A stretch of 64,000 nt of DNA from Psychroflexus sediminis (GCF_900099815.1 NZ_FNCW01000006.1:124001-188000); one strand, 5' to 3'; counted from the first letter of the stretch, positions 1 to 10,488 are shown. A program made the numbers and translations. The notes: generated by a model from the letters alone, not told the origin.

Positions 1-891
1 TGTCTTGAACACCTGCTGAATTTCATCAAAAATCAACATATTTGCCTGACCAAGCCCTGTTCTTACATCGGCTTGAAGCCTTTTGCTCAAAAATCCTTCT
101 TTGGACTGGTCCTGAATCTTTTCAGCAATAGCATCTCTGTTTTGAATGGCGCTTGAAATTTTTTGACGGAGCGAGTTTGTGATTGTTTCAAAATCGGAAT
201 TAAAAATCTGTTCTGCATGCAGGGTATTTAAAAAACACTGCGCAATCCCTATAAAGCAGGATGACATACAGACCCGTGCAAATTGTTCAAAAGGAATATG
301 AAATACGTTGTAGTCAAAATGATTCTTTATGGAATTGATGTGAAATCCAAACTCTTGAGGAACCCTTACATCGGTCAAATTGATGGATAAGGAAGAGGTG
401 CTTTTTAAACCAAAAATTTCCCATTTATCCTCAGAAAACTCCACAGAATCTCTGGGTACCACAAAAGAAGAAACTTCTCCGGTATCTGCGTTTTTAGCAT
501 TCAAACTGAAGTAATTCGCATGTGCAGCTCCAGAACACTTTCCCCAGCTGCCGTTTAAAAGCACAGACTTATCTTCGGCTTTAAAGCTGCCGCCAACTGC
601 GCCACTTCCAGCAACAACAGTCCTTTCGGGTGTAAAAATAGTTTTGGCAGCGTCTGGGTCAAAAAAGCCGCAAAACCAGTTAGCTCCTGCACCCAAATTC
701 AGAACCCAGCCCAAACCTCCAAAGTGTGTCGAGGTTTCCGTGATGCGTTGACCCGCCGTTTTCAAATCCAATTCCAGGCCACCATAGTCTTTGGGCACAA
801 ATAATTTGAACGCATCGTTTCGGAATAATTCTTCTAATAAATCTTCAGGAATCTGAGACCTTTTGTAATCTTCTATTTTGACTTTTCTCAT
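1..891 (-). CDS. Acyl-CoA dehydrogenase-like flavoprotein, 3' end outside window
   Basis: The reverse strand reads open from an ATG at 889-891 to the window edge (297 codons), starting MRKVKIEDYKRSQIPED. The N-terminal part has the acyl-CoA dehydrogenase feel: a helical start, VPKDYGGLELD (about residues 36-46), and later a beta-rich middle with GSGAVGGSF and GSWGKCSGAAHANYF, where flavin and substrate contacts lie in the family. It resembles the flavin-dependent acyl-CoA dehydrogenase / HpaH-type monooxygenase group more than a classical beta-oxidation enzyme, because I do not recognise the usual catalytic-base region, which would lie beyond the edge. It starts 19 bp after the stop of the GlmU-like gene on the same strand, so the two probably share a transcript. 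Substrate unknown. The family call is fairly safe, the precise reaction is not. Confidence 0.7.
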   Translation of the reverse strand, partial: MRKVKIEDYKRSQIPEDLLEELFRNDAFKLFVPKDYGGLELDLKTAGQRITETSTHFGGLGWVLNLGAGANWFCGFFDPDAAKTIFTPERTVVAGSGAVGGSFKAEDKSVLLNGSWGKCSGAAHANYFSLNAKNADTGEVSSFVVPRDSVEFSEDKWEIFGLKSTSSLSINLTDVRVPQEFGFHINSIKNHFDYNVFHIPFEQFARVCMSSCFIGIAQCFLNTLHAEQIFNSDFETITNSLRQKISSAIQNRDAIAEKIQDQSKEGFLSKRLQADVRTGLGQANMLIFDEIQQVFKT

Positions 892-910
892 TAATAATTA
901 AATTAAATTC

Positions 911-2083
911 TTAGTCCCGGCGATAGCTTGAGGTCATTTCAAAAACGTTTTCCAGAATCGCTTTATCGGTTTTGGTCAAACTTAAACCCCTGCGTTTCAT
1001 GACGAGTTCAGCCACTTCAAAAACTTTATTCAGCTTGTAAGTAATGACGCCCTGGCTCCCGCCCCAGCTGAAACTCGGGACAAAATTTCGTGGAAAACCA
1101 GATCCGAAAATGTTGGCGCTTACCCCTACTAGCGTTCCCGTATTGAGCATCATATTGATGCTGCATTTGGAATGATCACCCATGATTAAACCACAAAACT
1201 GAAGTCCGGTATCTTTAAACCGGCCAGAATCGTAATCCCAAAGTTTTACGTTAGCATAATTGTTTTTCAGATTGGAAGTATTGGTATCTGCCCCAAGATT
1301 ACACCACTCACCGATGACGGAATTGCCCAAAAAGCCGTCATGCCCCTTATTGGAATAGCCTAAAATCATAGAATTGCTCACTTCTCCTCCTACTTTAGAA
1401 TGGGGACCAATGCTGGTGCCTGTGTAAATTTTAGCGCCCATTTTTACAGTAGAATGCTCACAGAGTGCGAAAGGTCCTCTAATGGCAGAATTCTCCATAA
1501 CCTCAGCTTTTTTTCCGATATAAATAGGACCCTCGCTGGCATTGAGCGTACCGTTATATAATTTGGCACCTTCTTCAATAAAAATCTGCCCTGGATTGAA
1601 GCAGGTTACCGTTTCCGGTATAGGCTGAGAAGTCCTTCCCTCTGTCAGTAAAGAAAAATCATCCTGAATAGCCTTATGATTTTTTGAAAATAAATCTGTT
1701 GCACTTTCAACATACTCCACCTTAGAATCTGTTTCAACCACTTTTAACTTTGAAAGATCCAGAGTCTGATTTTTCTTTAACCGGTATGCTAAAATGACAG
1801 CCTCTTGTTTTAAGACCTCATCGTCATTTAAGTTTTTTACGTTTTCCCAAAACTCCTGTGAAGCCAGATATCTCGCATTGATGAATATATTTTCTTCCTC
1901 AACCTGCTCGGGATATTTTTCAGCTAAATAAGACTGCGTTTTGTAAGAGACCGACGCCTTTGCAATGTGTTCCCATTTTTCCTTTAAGGTAAGTATCCCA
2001 AGCCTCAATTCAGCGACAGGCCTTGTATAGGTTAAAGGCAGGAACTGAGAGCGTAAATGATCATCAAATAAAATTATATTCAT
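911..2083 (-). CDS. GlmU-like putative sugar nucleotidyltransferase / left-handed beta-helix protein
   Basis: A 390-residue protein starting MNIILFDDHLRSQFLPLTYTRPVAELRLGI. Its N-terminal half is a reduced nucleotidyltransferase-like domain. Its C-terminal half (from about residue 160) has hexapeptide-type repeats (IFIEEGAKLYNGTL, GPIYIGKKAEVMENSAIRGP, KMGAKIYTGTSIGPHSKVGG), typical of left-handed beta-helix acyltransferases. This matches the Bacteroidetes family often called alternative GlmU (UDP-GlcNAc diphosphorylase / glucosamine-1-phosphate acetyltransferase-like). Classical GlmU has a clear GxGTRM pyrophosphorylase loop, and I do not see one here, so activity as a true GlmU is uncertain. 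The start is an ATG. The acyl-CoA dehydrogenase-like gene follows 19 bp downstream; panB is divergent upstream. Likely role: cell-envelope sugar nucleotide chemistry in the cytoplasm. Confidence 0.75.
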   Translation of the reverse strand: MNIILFDDHLRSQFLPLTYTRPVAELRLGILTLKEKWEHIAKASVSYKTQSYLAEKYPEQVEEENIFINARYLASQEFWENVKNLNDDEVLKQEAVILAYRLKKNQTLDLSKLKVVETDSKVEYVESATDLFSKNHKAIQDDFSLLTEGRTSQPIPETVTCFNPGQIFIEEGAKLYNGTLNASEGPIYIGKKAEVMENSAIRGPFALCEHSTVKMGAKIYTGTSIGPHSKVGGEVSNSMILGYSNKGHDGFLGNSVIGEWCNLGADTNTSNLKNNYANVKLWDYDSGRFKDTGLQFCGLIMGDHSKCSINMMLNTGTLVGVSANIFGSGFPRNFVPSFSWGGSQGVITYKLNKVFEVAELVMKRRGLSLTKTDKAILENVFEMTSSYRRD

Positions 2084-2119
2084 AAGATTTTGTGTTTAAA
2101 TAGCGTATTATGAAATCGT

Positions 2120-2150
2120 TTGAGCGTGAATTTAAAATTAAGTAATTTAG
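2120..2150 (+). promoter_or_regulatory. Bacteroidetes-type promoter for panB
   Basis: TTG at 2120-2122 is followed after 20 nt by TAATTTAG at 2143-2150, seven of eight positions of the Bacteroidetes -7 consensus TAnnTTTG. The box ends 22 nt before the panB ATG. Seen by eye, not tested. Confidence 0.5.
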
Positions 2151-2172
2151 CCATTCAAATAAAACTAAAATT

Positions 2173-2991
2173 ATGTCTGTAGCCAAGAAGCAATACAAAA
2201 GAATTACTGTAAAGTCTTTAATTGAGATGAAAGCCAATTCAGAAAAGATTTCAATGCTGACTTCTTATGACTTTACGATGGCTCAGATTGTTGATCAGGC
2301 GGGGATAGATGTGATTTTGGTTGGCGATTCTGCCTCCAACGTGATGGCCGGTCACGAAACCACCCTTCCTATAACCTTAGATCAAATGATTTACCATGCT
2401 TCCGGAGTCATTCGCGCTGTCAAAAGAGCCTTAGTGGTAGTGGATTTACCTTTCGGAAGTTATCAAAGCGACCCTAAGGAAGCGCTGCGGTCGTCTATTA
2501 GAATAATGAAAGAAAGCGGTGCACACGCTGTAAAACTTGAAGGCGGAAGTGAAATAAAAGATTCGATAAAGCGAATTCTGAAAGCTGGAATTCCTGTGAT
2601 GGGTCATCTCGGATTAACTCCCCAATCCATTTATAAATTTGGCACTTATACCGTTAGGGCTAAAGAAGAATATGAAGCTCAAAAACTAAAGGAAGATGCT
2701 TTAATGCTGGAACGCATAGGCTGTTTTGCTATCGTTCTTGAAAAAGTTCCGGCAAAGCTGGCCCAGCAGGTGGCTAAAAGTATCCAAATCCCGGTTATTG
2801 GTATTGGTGCTGGTGCAGGAGTAGACGGCCAGGTACTTGTACTTCATGATATGCTTGGGATGAATAAAGAATTTAGTCCTAGATTTCTAAGACGTTATGC
2901 GGATTTAAACACAGTGATGACTGATGCCATACAACATTACAATGAAGATGTGAAAGCTAAAAAGTTCCCCTCAGAAGATGAGCAGTATTAA
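2173..2991 (+). CDS. panB: 3-methyl-2-oxobutanoate hydroxymethyltransferase (PanB)
   Basis: Transfers a hydroxymethyl group from 5,10-methylenetetrahydrofolate to alpha-ketoisovalerate, giving ketopantoate, the first committed step of pantothenate and CoA synthesis in the cytoplasm. The 272-residue length is normal for PanB. Visible signatures are [17 protein letters not shown] near residue 28, [19 protein letters not shown] with the metal-binding Asp, VKLEGG (about residue 120), GHLGLTPQS with the conserved His, and [18 protein letters not shown]. Single-gene transcription unit from its own promoter, divergent from the GlmU-like gene and convergent with the TamA-like gene (42 bp between stops). 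A second CoA-pathway gene, coaD, lies 14 kb away. No oddities. Confidence 0.96.
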   Translation: MSVAKKQYKRITVKSLIEMKANSEKISMLTSYDFTMAQIVDQAGIDVILVGDSASNVMAGHETTLPITLDQMIYHASGVIRAVKRALVVVDLPFGSYQSDPKEALRSSIRIMKESGAHAVKLEGGSEIKDSIKRILKAGIPVMGHLGLTPQSIYKFGTYTVRAKEEYEAQKLKEDALMLERIGCFAIVLEKVPAKLAQQVAKSIQIPVIGIGAGAGVDGQVLVLHDMLGMNKEFSPRFLRRYADLNTVMTDAIQHYNEDVKAKKFPSEDEQY

Positions 2992-3033
2992 ACCTGCCTG
3001 CGTAACTTGGCGAGGGCAGATCCGTCATAAAAA

Positions 3034-5307
3034 TTAAAAGGGATAACCAATAGCAAAATTGAGAACCGGACTTGTGGCGTCAAAATCCCATGACGTAGAA
3101 GGTTCTTTTATAGGTGCTGCCAGATCAAACCGGATTACAAAGCCCTGAATATCCACGCGAAGACCAACACCCACCCCGGCACCTATTTCGTTGATGAAAT
3201 TTGAAGTGAATTTACCCCCTGGCGTGGCTTGATTTTCATTCATCAACCAGACATTCCCTGCATCGGCAAATACGGCTCCATTCAGGTATTCCATAATTGG
3301 AAATCTGTATTCCAAATTGGCTTCCAGCTTAATATCTCCAGATTGATCGAAAAAGGAGTTACTTCCATCTTCAGGAGAAAAAGTTCCGGGACCAAGTGAT
3401 CTTATTCTGAAAGCCCTGACGCTATAGGGTCCTCCGGAAAAATATTGTTTTACAAAAGGCAAGGATTCTGTTGTTCCTAAAGGTTTTCCCATTCCCGCAA
3501 AAATCCTCCCCACCAATTTCTGCCGTTTTTCATCCAGCCTTAAGTGATAGGTTACATCCAAATCTGCCTTTATATAGTGCGCATATTGGAGTCCCAAAAA
3601 TTCGTTTTGTCCCTCTTCATTTTTAGTACCCAGCAAATTCAACCCATTGCCAGCCATATCATAATGAAAACCAAAGAAAATACCTTCCCCTGTGGTTTGG
3701 TCTTTTATCTCATTGTAAGTAAAATCATAAGTGAGTCCAGCGATAAATTGCTGCTCAAAACTTCTTCTCAGGAAAGGATTATTCTCCAGAATCTGGTCAA
3801 ATTCATCTGAGGTATTACCAAGCTTCACATATTCTAAATTGATGGGTTTTAACTGATGGGTTACATAAGAGTTTCCTTCCCATAAATACCCAAAAGATGA
3901 AGAAACTGAGTTTAAGGTATACAGCTGAGTTCTATTGAGATAGTCCAGACCTAAACTCACTTTGGTTTTAGGAATGGCATATTCAAAACTCGCATCGAGG
4001 TCTATTGGAAAAATTAACCGGGGAAATAACAGGGATGCGTTTAATCCTAACTGTATGCTGCTCAATCCCTGATCGTCTGTTTTACCAAAGAACTGCTGCT
4101 CATAGCCTCCGCTTAATGATAAGCGAAATAATTCACCCCCCCGAAATATATTTCTGTTGGAATAAACAACACTTAAATTAGGGCCTGCAAAATTATTGGA
4201 TTTTGTCACCCCCTGAAGCTCAAGTCTCAAGGAACGCTTCTTCAGTGGTGAAAGAAAAATGTCTGCCTTTAGATGCCTTTTTCCCTTTGCATCTGTTACA
4301 CTGTCCTTTTCTTCATAATCAATATTCACAAACTTAAAGGTACTTATAGAAGAAAGTCTCCGACTGGTAAACTGGGATGCTTTGGGATTGTAGGTTTCCC
4401 CGGGGTATATTTGAACATAAGGGTATAAATGTTTAGGCTTAAAAAACGCTTTGGCTTGAATAAAATTTAAACCCTTAAAAGACATTGTGTCCTTCTCCTG
4501 TTCCCTATCCGTTACCGTACGGTTGGGATGAATGTAGACTTCATCAATGATGTAAGGGACTAAAGATTTTTCCGGAACTTGTGTTTTCAGCCTCACATAC
4601 AGATCAAAATTTCTGGTGTCATAGGCGTTGGTATCGGCTTCGAAAATTAAAAAATCTGAATTGAAATTATAATAACCTCGCCTTTTCAAAAATTGATCTA
4701 TTCGCTCACGCTCAGATTTAAGTAAGTCAAGATTAAAGCGTTTATTTTCTTTTAAATCTGAATACTGAAGTGAAGATTGAATTTCATCGTATATCTGAAG
4801 AGTATCGGCTACTGTTTTTTCCAGCTGATAAGATTCTAGCCGGTAAGGTTTTGACAGATCAATAGAGTACAGAACAGATGTTGAACGATTTGAGGTGTCT
4901 TTTTGAATTATCGAAGTAACACTACTGCCAAAATAACCGCTGTTTCGCAAGCGATTTTTTAGAATGTCTTCTGCTGCTTCTACGTTTATACTTTCAAAAT
5001 AATAAGGGTCCTCACCAAATTGTTTATTTAAAAATTTATTGATAAACCCGGGATTTTCTCTTTTGGCTTTATAGTTAAAATAAAGTCCAGGCCGCATTCC
5101 TAAAATTTTGGTATTTGTATTCCTGGAAATAGCTGTTTTCAGTTTTGTCTCCAGGTTTTCCAGGTCTTTCTCCTGAGTGCTTTCTAATTTTAATTCTGCT
5201 CCAGTATACAGGGTTTTATCTTCCGGCAGATATTTTTTAACGCTACATGAAGACAACGCATAAATTGAAATAACTATAAAAAATAATGTTTTCGCTAGCC
5301 TACCCAT
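3034..5307 (-). CDS. TamA/BamA-type outer-membrane beta-barrel protein (lipoprotein signal)
   Basis: I start it at the ATG at 5305-5307 (MGRLAKTLFFIVISIYALSSC, 757 aa) rather than the ATG 48 bases upstream. This places a clean lipoprotein signal (lipobox LSSC) at the N-terminus and leaves an 8-bp overlap with the tamB stop. After the signal come POTRA-like segments (SGYFGSSVTSII; FLKRRGYYNFNSDF), then from about residue 370 a 16-strand-type barrel with BamA-superfamily patterns: KQYFSGGPYSVRAFRIRSLG (the RGF/RGY-like L6 loop) and a terminal aromatic strand ending IGYPF. Located directly after tamB in one operon, it is probably the outer-membrane partner of TamB in envelope protein or lipid delivery. 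Classical TamA is about 580 aa and is not a lipoprotein, so this is the longer Bacteroidetes version. Confidence 0.85.
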   Translation of the reverse strand: MGRLAKTLFFIVISIYALSSCSVKKYLPEDKTLYTGAELKLESTQEKDLENLETKLKTAISRNTNTKILGMRPGLYFNYKAKRENPGFINKFLNKQFGEDPYYFESINVEAAEDILKNRLRNSGYFGSSVTSIIQKDTSNRSTSVLYSIDLSKPYRLESYQLEKTVADTLQIYDEIQSSLQYSDLKENKRFNLDLLKSERERIDQFLKRRGYYNFNSDFLIFEADTNAYDTRNFDLYVRLKTQVPEKSLVPYIIDEVYIHPNRTVTDREQEKDTMSFKGLNFIQAKAFFKPKHLYPYVQIYPGETYNPKASQFTSRRLSSISTFKFVNIDYEEKDSVTDAKGKRHLKADIFLSPLKKRSLRLELQGVTKSNNFAGPNLSVVYSNRNIFRGGELFRLSLSGGYEQQFFGKTDDQGLSSIQLGLNASLLFPRLIFPIDLDASFEYAIPKTKVSLGLDYLNRTQLYTLNSVSSSFGYLWEGNSYVTHQLKPINLEYVKLGNTSDEFDQILENNPFLRRSFEQQFIAGLTYDFTYNEIKDQTTGEGIFFGFHYDMAGNGLNLLGTKNEEGQNEFLGLQYAHYIKADLDVTYHLRLDEKRQKLVGRIFAGMGKPLGTTESLPFVKQYFSGGPYSVRAFRIRSLGPGTFSPEDGSNSFFDQSGDIKLEANLEYRFPIMEYLNGAVFADAGNVWLMNENQATPGGKFTSNFINEIGAGVGVGLRVDIQGFVIRFDLAAPIKEPSTSWDFDATSPVLNFAIGYPF

Positions 5308-8300
5308 CCGTATTGTTTTCAGATTTTTGTTTGTCTTCCGATTTTTTTTGAGCATTCGACTCCACTTTCAGGGCCCCTTCTTTTAAGGACTCTCTGAAAG
5401 CTTTGTCCCACAGGACCTTAAACTTATTGAACTCGCGCGTAAAAACCAAAGCAATACCACTGACGAAAACCTGACCATCTATCACATTTTCGTATTCACT
5501 TTTTCTAAAGCCTTTTAATTTCCAGCGACCGTCTTCCGTAAGAAGATATTCTACACTAACGTTTCCTATAACTGGCTGTGTTTCTTCCTGTCTTTGCTCA
5601 CCCTGGACATTTACAGAACTTCCTGCCTCAACCACAAGCCTATCATCAAAAAACTTTTTTTGTGCAGACACGTTAAGGTCTGTTCGGTCCTGCGCTGTAC
5701 TTCCCTGATAGTCTGTGTAACTGTTCACGTCAAAATTAAGATTGATCCCCGTATTTCCAGTCAATTTATCAGAGAACCTGTTCAGTTGATCTGATAAGGC
5801 CTGATTTATATTTTCAGTGGCCATTGATGCAGCTCCACCCTGACTGCCATCACTTCCAGAGGCCGGATAAAAGCGATTTAAGACCAGCAATGAAAAAATC
5901 TGCTTATTGAGTAAATCCTTCTGTTGATTTACCTGGTTTACTCTTCCGTAAACTGTTCCGTTAATAGCCCCCTGCTTATCTTCTGGCATATCGAGTTGAA
6001 AGGAAAGCTCTGGAGACATGATTTCACCGTCCACATCCAGATAAACCAGGAAGGGTAATTGCTGCTTATATCTGTTTTGAATAACAGAACTTTCCCCGGC
6101 AGTTTGTGTGGCCATCAAGGCACTTGTGGAGGTTTCTATTCTGTAAATAGCTCTCAAATCTAAATCTGCATTGTAAAGATTACCACTCCAGCTTATTGAA
6201 CTCGAAGGCGCAATGTCAAACTTCCGCTTCACTACATCATAAAAGTTAAGTTCCACGATCCCGTCTGTGACCTCATACTTACCCAGAAGTTTCATTTTAC
6301 CCGTTCTGGATATTGAAAATTTAAAATCTCCCCCACCCTGGACTTTTACATTATCACCGGTTCGCTCATTGAAAACAACTTTTATCTTTGATTTTTTTTG
6401 GATTTTAATGTCCGTTTTTAAATCGATGCCGGTTAAAACTGCTTTTACATCTTCTTCTTTTTGTTGTGTAAGAATGTCATCCGGATTTTCTTTATTGACA
6501 AAAACCACAATACCATCTATTTCTTCTATGCCTACTTGAGACTCCGGAACTATATACGTTAAATCTGTGTTTTCGTTAATGGTTAGGTTTCCTCTTACTT
6601 TTGGGAAATCCAAATCTCCTTTTAAGCTTGCATCCGCACTAAAAATCAATTTACCGAAGTAGAGTTCATTATCTTTTGCGTTTGAATTTAACAACTGAAA
6701 ATCTTCTGCATTAAAAGACAAATCGAATTTTGGATTTGTTACTTCTTCCAGGTCTATAAAGCCGTTAGTGGTAAACGATTCACCTTCTATGTCTTCCACA
6801 GTAAAATCATCGAAGCTCAGTTTGTTTTTGGACAGTTTTATGTTTTCATCTTTTAGCCTGAACAACGTGTTAAGCCTTAATAAATTGAACTGAACGTCTT
6901 CAAAAGTTAATTGACCGTCATAATCTAAATCATCAAGCGAACCGTCTATTGAAAAATCCCCCTGTAAATCACCTTTAGAATTTTTGATATACTCGGTTGC
7001 AAAATTTTCCAGAGTCTGCATTTCAAGTTTATTCAAATCGATTTTCAAGTGCAGTTCAGACTCAGCTGGATTGGTATGATAAACCCCGTCTACGGCCAGG
7101 TCTACACCTGCATCCTTGAGGCTTAAATCGAGTTCATAATCGTCGTCTGGTTTTGCTACTGCTTTCAATGCTAAATTCCCCAAAGCAACTTCTGTAACCT
7201 TTAAATCATCTATATTGAGGTTTGAGATCAATCCATTGGAAACAAAGGGCTCTATCAAAACAAAGTTTCCACTCAGTTTACCACTAGTCAATTTTTCGTC
7301 TGGGTTGAAATAGCTAAACAGGCTTAACAACTCAAAATTATCGAACGTAACCCCCAGATGCCTTTTTTCAAAGTCTAAATCATCCCTAAGTGCTATGTGT
7401 TGCGAATTTTTATGGAGACTGAAATTTGAAGTTCTGATCTTTTCATTTTGATAAACTATCTCATTTTCTTCAGAAATAGTCCAGGAAGAACCATTTAAAA
7501 TCACTTGATCAGAAGAAACACTTATCCTATAAAGATCCTCATCTTCAAACTGGACAGATACCGAAGAACTATATAATTCTTTCTCATTCTTATAAGCGTC
7601 TAAATCCAAACTTAAAAGACGATCCTCGTAATTTCCCTGAATTTGAGTTTTCGCAACATCCAAAGGGCCAGCATAAATGTTATCAAATCCTAAGTCAAAT
7701 TTAATATAGGACTTTTCAGACTGAACCTCCAGACGTAAGCCCTCAACCTCATTGTCTTTATAATTTAAATACGGGAGGCTTAGAGCAGAAGTTAAAAGCG
7801 CTTTTTCTTCATCAAACTGAAAGGAAGCTTGAAGTGTATCCATCTGTCTTATGCCATCAACAAATACTTCAGATAAGATGGGAGAATTTATAAATTTTAA
7901 ATTAGCATCTAAATGAAGAGGCCGTTTAGATTGGCTTTGCGAAGCTGAATCCTTTGAGTATTTTTTAAAATGGCTTTCGAGCGCCCTGGAAATCCCTTCT
8001 ATATTTGCATTGGCTTTTAGATTTCCATTCAAAAACTGACTTGAAATTTCTGCAACAGTTTTTGTAGAATCCACTTCTGAAGAAAAATCAAAGTTTCCTA
8101 AATAATATGGACGATTATCATACACTACCAGACCGTCTTCAAGCTGAGCATCGAGTTGATACCGATTTGCATCGCCTTTAAATTGAATATTTGCCAGCAC
8201 TTTAGCCCTTATATCTTTGGTGGTTAGCCCTAGCTCTTGCGTGTTTATGCCTTCCAGATTGAACTTCATATCTACTTGAGGAGAAACAGAATCTAATTCA

Positions 8301-10363
8301 AGCGTAGAAACAAAATCGAATTTTAGATTTTTATCGGCATAGTCAAATTTTATATCACCGGTTCCTTCATCCAGGTTTCCCTGGATTTCCATCCCGGAAA
8401 AGGTGTAAGCATTCCAGCGTATACTATCGATTTTTGAAGAAAGCTCACCTGAAAGCTCATAAATTGTATTCCCTTTTCCTTCAGAATTCAATTGCATGCT
8501 TAAGTTGCCAACCTGTTCATTTTGAAGTAACTCTCCCAATTTTAAAGATTTGATATCGAGATCAATCTTATAGTTAATCGCGTCCGTAGAGTTGTAATAA
8601 GCCTTTAATTGAATATCGCCCAGCGAACTATTGATTTTGCTGTTGGACGAATAATTACTGGCAGACTTCCTAAAACTACCATTGACTGCAATGGTCTTAG
8701 GAATAGAAATTCCTAAATCGCTTTCAGAAATAAATTGAGAAAGATCCTGCTTTATGGTTTTGGCAGTCAAATTTTTAAAGTCAAAACCTAATTTTTCCAC
8801 CTCCGTCAATCGACTCAAACTCCCGCTGAGCTGCAGTTGAGTATTTTCACCCCAATACAGGTTGAACTGCGTGACATTTAAAGTGTCGACATCCCCATAG
8901 GCTTTAAAGTTCCCTTCTAGGTTATGCTGAGCTAATTTCCGGATCTGATTGTTCTTTCTTAACTCCGGAGAGAACACATATAAATCCTCCACATTAATTT
9001 TTAAACTGCTCACGTCAAAATTGGCGGTTGAATTCAAGGGCGAATTTATAAGGTTCTGTATGGTGTTATACTTGAGATTCAAATCAGCAAAGATTAAACT
9101 CTTATTAAATTTCAATCTCAGATTTTTCAATGCAGTTTCTTCTGAGTTCAATCGCGTCAGCATTTGGAATTCTTCCAAAACAAGTCCGCTTTCTTCTTTG
9201 AATCGAAGGTCGTTGAGATCAAAGTTTAAGCTTTTGTTTTTTGAATAAGACAAGTCCTTGATCTTAAAATTAAACTTCTCCACCGCAATAGCTTCAGCAG
9301 AAAACTCTCCTTTGCTTGGCCGTTTTCCATTTTGGTAAAACTCGATCTGATGATTTTCAAAAGCGATGTCATTAACGTTGATCTCCCATTCAGGCCAGGT
9401 GAACACTTCATCCGAATCAGCAACTTCGGCAGCTTTTTCTTTTGAAGGTGAAGCCGATTTCTTTTCCAGCTTTAAGCGACTGTCCTTCCACACCCACTGG
9501 TCTAAAGCAACCACCTGCGTGTTGAGATTGGCATCCAAATCTGAAAAGGAAAAATCATCTATATAGGCTTCAGAAGCGATGCCTTCGGTTGAAGAATTGT
9601 AGTGAATATCCACATCCTGTACACTGAGTTCATCTACCAGGATCCAGGGTAAGCGAGATTTTTGCTCTTCTTCAATTGATTTCGACGCTTGCAACTGAGA
9701 CAGAGAAAAAGAGGTCTCTTGTAAACTGACTTCAGACAGATGAAACTTCATGTTTTCAAGATCAATCATTTCGTTCTCAAGTTCTAAACCACCGAGATTA
9801 AGTTTTGCATCTATTCCTGTGACTTCATCATAATAGCTAAGATCAAACTCAGTAAAAGAAAGACTGCCGAGAGAGGCACTGAAGGAACTTTCAGAATTGT
9901 CCTGAGTTTGAGATGGGTTGCCAGCATCAGCTGTAAAGGCGTCGATAATAAATTGAAAATTAAAGCCCTGTACACTGTCTTTCCGGTAGATATTGGCTTT
10001 AAGTCCCCGCCAGTCAACAAAATCAACTTGAATTTCATCACCGAAAAGAAGAGGTCTAAACGGGACATTGGCTTCTAAGTACTCGGAGTAGACCAGGGTA
10101 TCCCGAGAGGTATCTTCCAGGTAAAGGTCTTCCAGAGTTATATTCCCGGAAAAACTAACGTATAGCTTACCAATATTGAATTTGGTATCGATTTTTTCAC
10201 TGACATAATCTGTAGCCTTACCTACAATTATATCCTGTCCCCAGGGACTTCGGATAAAGAGTATCAGAAGAATAAAAAAAATAAAAAGACCCAGAAGGAT
10301 TCTTAGAAGCACCCTAAGTATCTTTTTATATAATGGCCGGGAAGTTGATTGATTTTCGTTCAC
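5300..10363 (-). CDS. tamB: TamB-like translocation and assembly module (DUF490), 1687 aa
   Basis: A giant envelope protein with one N-terminal transmembrane anchor (about residues 15-36, LRVLLRILLGLFIFFILLIL), then over 1500 residues of AsmA/TamB-like repeating beta strands, and the C-terminal DUF490 region (about 1230-1640), which carries patterns such as GRVNQVNQQKDLLNKQIFSLLVLNRF. Members span the periplasm as a hydrophobic groove and act with a BamA-family barrel in outer-membrane protein insertion or phospholipid transport; here that barrel gene follows with an 8-bp overlap. The start is GTG: an in-frame TAA lies two codons upstream (TAA CTT GTG) and no ATG exists near the anchor, so GTG is essentially forced. 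A -7 box TAAATTTG lies on the minus strand at 10380-10387. Confidence 0.92.
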   Translation of the reverse strand: MNENQSTSRPLYKKILRVLLRILLGLFIFFILLILFIRSPWGQDIIVGKATDYVSEKIDTKFNIGKLYVSFSGNITLEDLYLEDTSRDTLVYSEYLEANVPFRPLLFGDEIQVDFVDWRGLKANIYRKDSVQGFNFQFIIDAFTADAGNPSQTQDNSESSFSASLGSLSFTEFDLSYYDEVTGIDAKLNLGGLELENEMIDLENMKFHLSEVSLQETSFSLSQLQASKSIEEEQKSRLPWILVDELSVQDVDIHYNSSTEGIASEAYIDDFSFSDLDANLNTQVVALDQWVWKDSRLKLEKKSASPSKEKAAEVADSDEVFTWPEWEINVNDIAFENHQIEFYQNGKRPSKGEFSAEAIAVEKFNFKIKDLSYSKNKSLNFDLNDLRFKEESGLVLEEFQMLTRLNSEETALKNLRLKFNKSLIFADLNLKYNTIQNLINSPLNSTANFDVSSLKINVEDLYVFSPELRKNNQIRKLAQHNLEGNFKAYGDVDTLNVTQFNLYWGENTQLQLSGSLSRLTEVEKLGFDFKNLTAKTIKQDLSQFISESDLGISIPKTIAVNGSFRKSASNYSSNSKINSSLGDIQLKAYYNSTDAINYKIDLDIKSLKLGELLQNEQVGNLSMQLNSEGKGNTIYELSGELSSKIDSIRWNAYTFSGMEIQGNLDEGTGDIKFDYADKNLKFDFVSTLELDSVSPQVDMKFNLEGINTQELGLTTKDIRAKVLANIQFKGDANRYQLDAQLEDGLVVYDNRPYYLGNFDFSSEVDSTKTVAEISSQFLNGNLKANANIEGISRALESHFKKYSKDSASQSQSKRPLHLDANLKFINSPILSEVFVDGIRQMDTLQASFQFDEEKALLTSALSLPYLNYKDNEVEGLRLEVQSEKSYIKFDLGFDNIYAGPLDVAKTQIQGNYEDRLLSLDLDAYKNEKELYSSSVSVQFEDEDLYRISVSSDQVILNGSSWTISEENEIVYQNEKIRTSNFSLHKNSQHIALRDDLDFEKRHLGVTFDNFELLSLFSYFNPDEKLTSGKLSGNFVLIEPFVSNGLISNLNIDDLKVTEVALGNLALKAVAKPDDDYELDLSLKDAGVDLAVDGVYHTNPAESELHLKIDLNKLEMQTLENFATEYIKNSKGDLQGDFSIDGSLDDLDYDGQLTFEDVQFNLLRLNTLFRLKDENIKLSKNKLSFDDFTVEDIEGESFTTNGFIDLEEVTNPKFDLSFNAEDFQLLNSNAKDNELYFGKLIFSADASLKGDLDFPKVRGNLTINENTDLTYIVPESQVGIEEIDGIVVFVNKENPDDILTQQKEEDVKAVLTGIDLKTDIKIQKKSKIKVVFNERTGDNVKVQGGGDFKFSISRTGKMKLLGKYEVTDGIVELNFYDVVKRKFDIAPSSSISWSGNLYNADLDLRAIYRIETSTSALMATQTAGESSVIQNRYKQQLPFLVYLDVDGEIMSPELSFQLDMPEDKQGAINGTVYGRVNQVNQQKDLLNKQIFSLLVLNRFYPASGSDGSQGGAASMATENINQALSDQLNRFSDKLTGNTGINLNFDVNSYTDYQGSTAQDRTDLNVSAQKKFFDDRLVVEAGSSVNVQGEQRQEETQPVIGNVSVEYLLTEDGRWKLKGFRKSEYENVIDGQVFVSGIALVFTREFNKFKVLWDKAFRESLKEGALKVESNAQKKSEDKQKSENNTDG

Positions 10364-10379
10364 AAGTTAAAATAAAAAT

Positions 10380-10387
10380 CAAATTTA
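10380..10387 (-). promoter_or_regulatory. -7 box for tamB
   Basis: The minus strand reads TAAATTTG, a perfect TAnnTTTG, ending 16 nt before the tamB GTG. The nearest upstream TTG is 25 nt away, longer than the usual 17-23, so the -33 element is doubtful. Confidence 0.4.
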
Positions 10388-10488
10388 GAATAACATCACT
10401 ATTATAAACAGGCAATCGCGTTTAAATTAAGTTAAATAAGCGAAAATCGGGAAGACAAGGTCAAATTTCAAAGAAAATAAAGCAAGAG

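Noticed and set aside
3544-3810. 88-codon open frame on the plus strand
   Set aside because: Antisense to the TamA-like barrel gene; no independent support.
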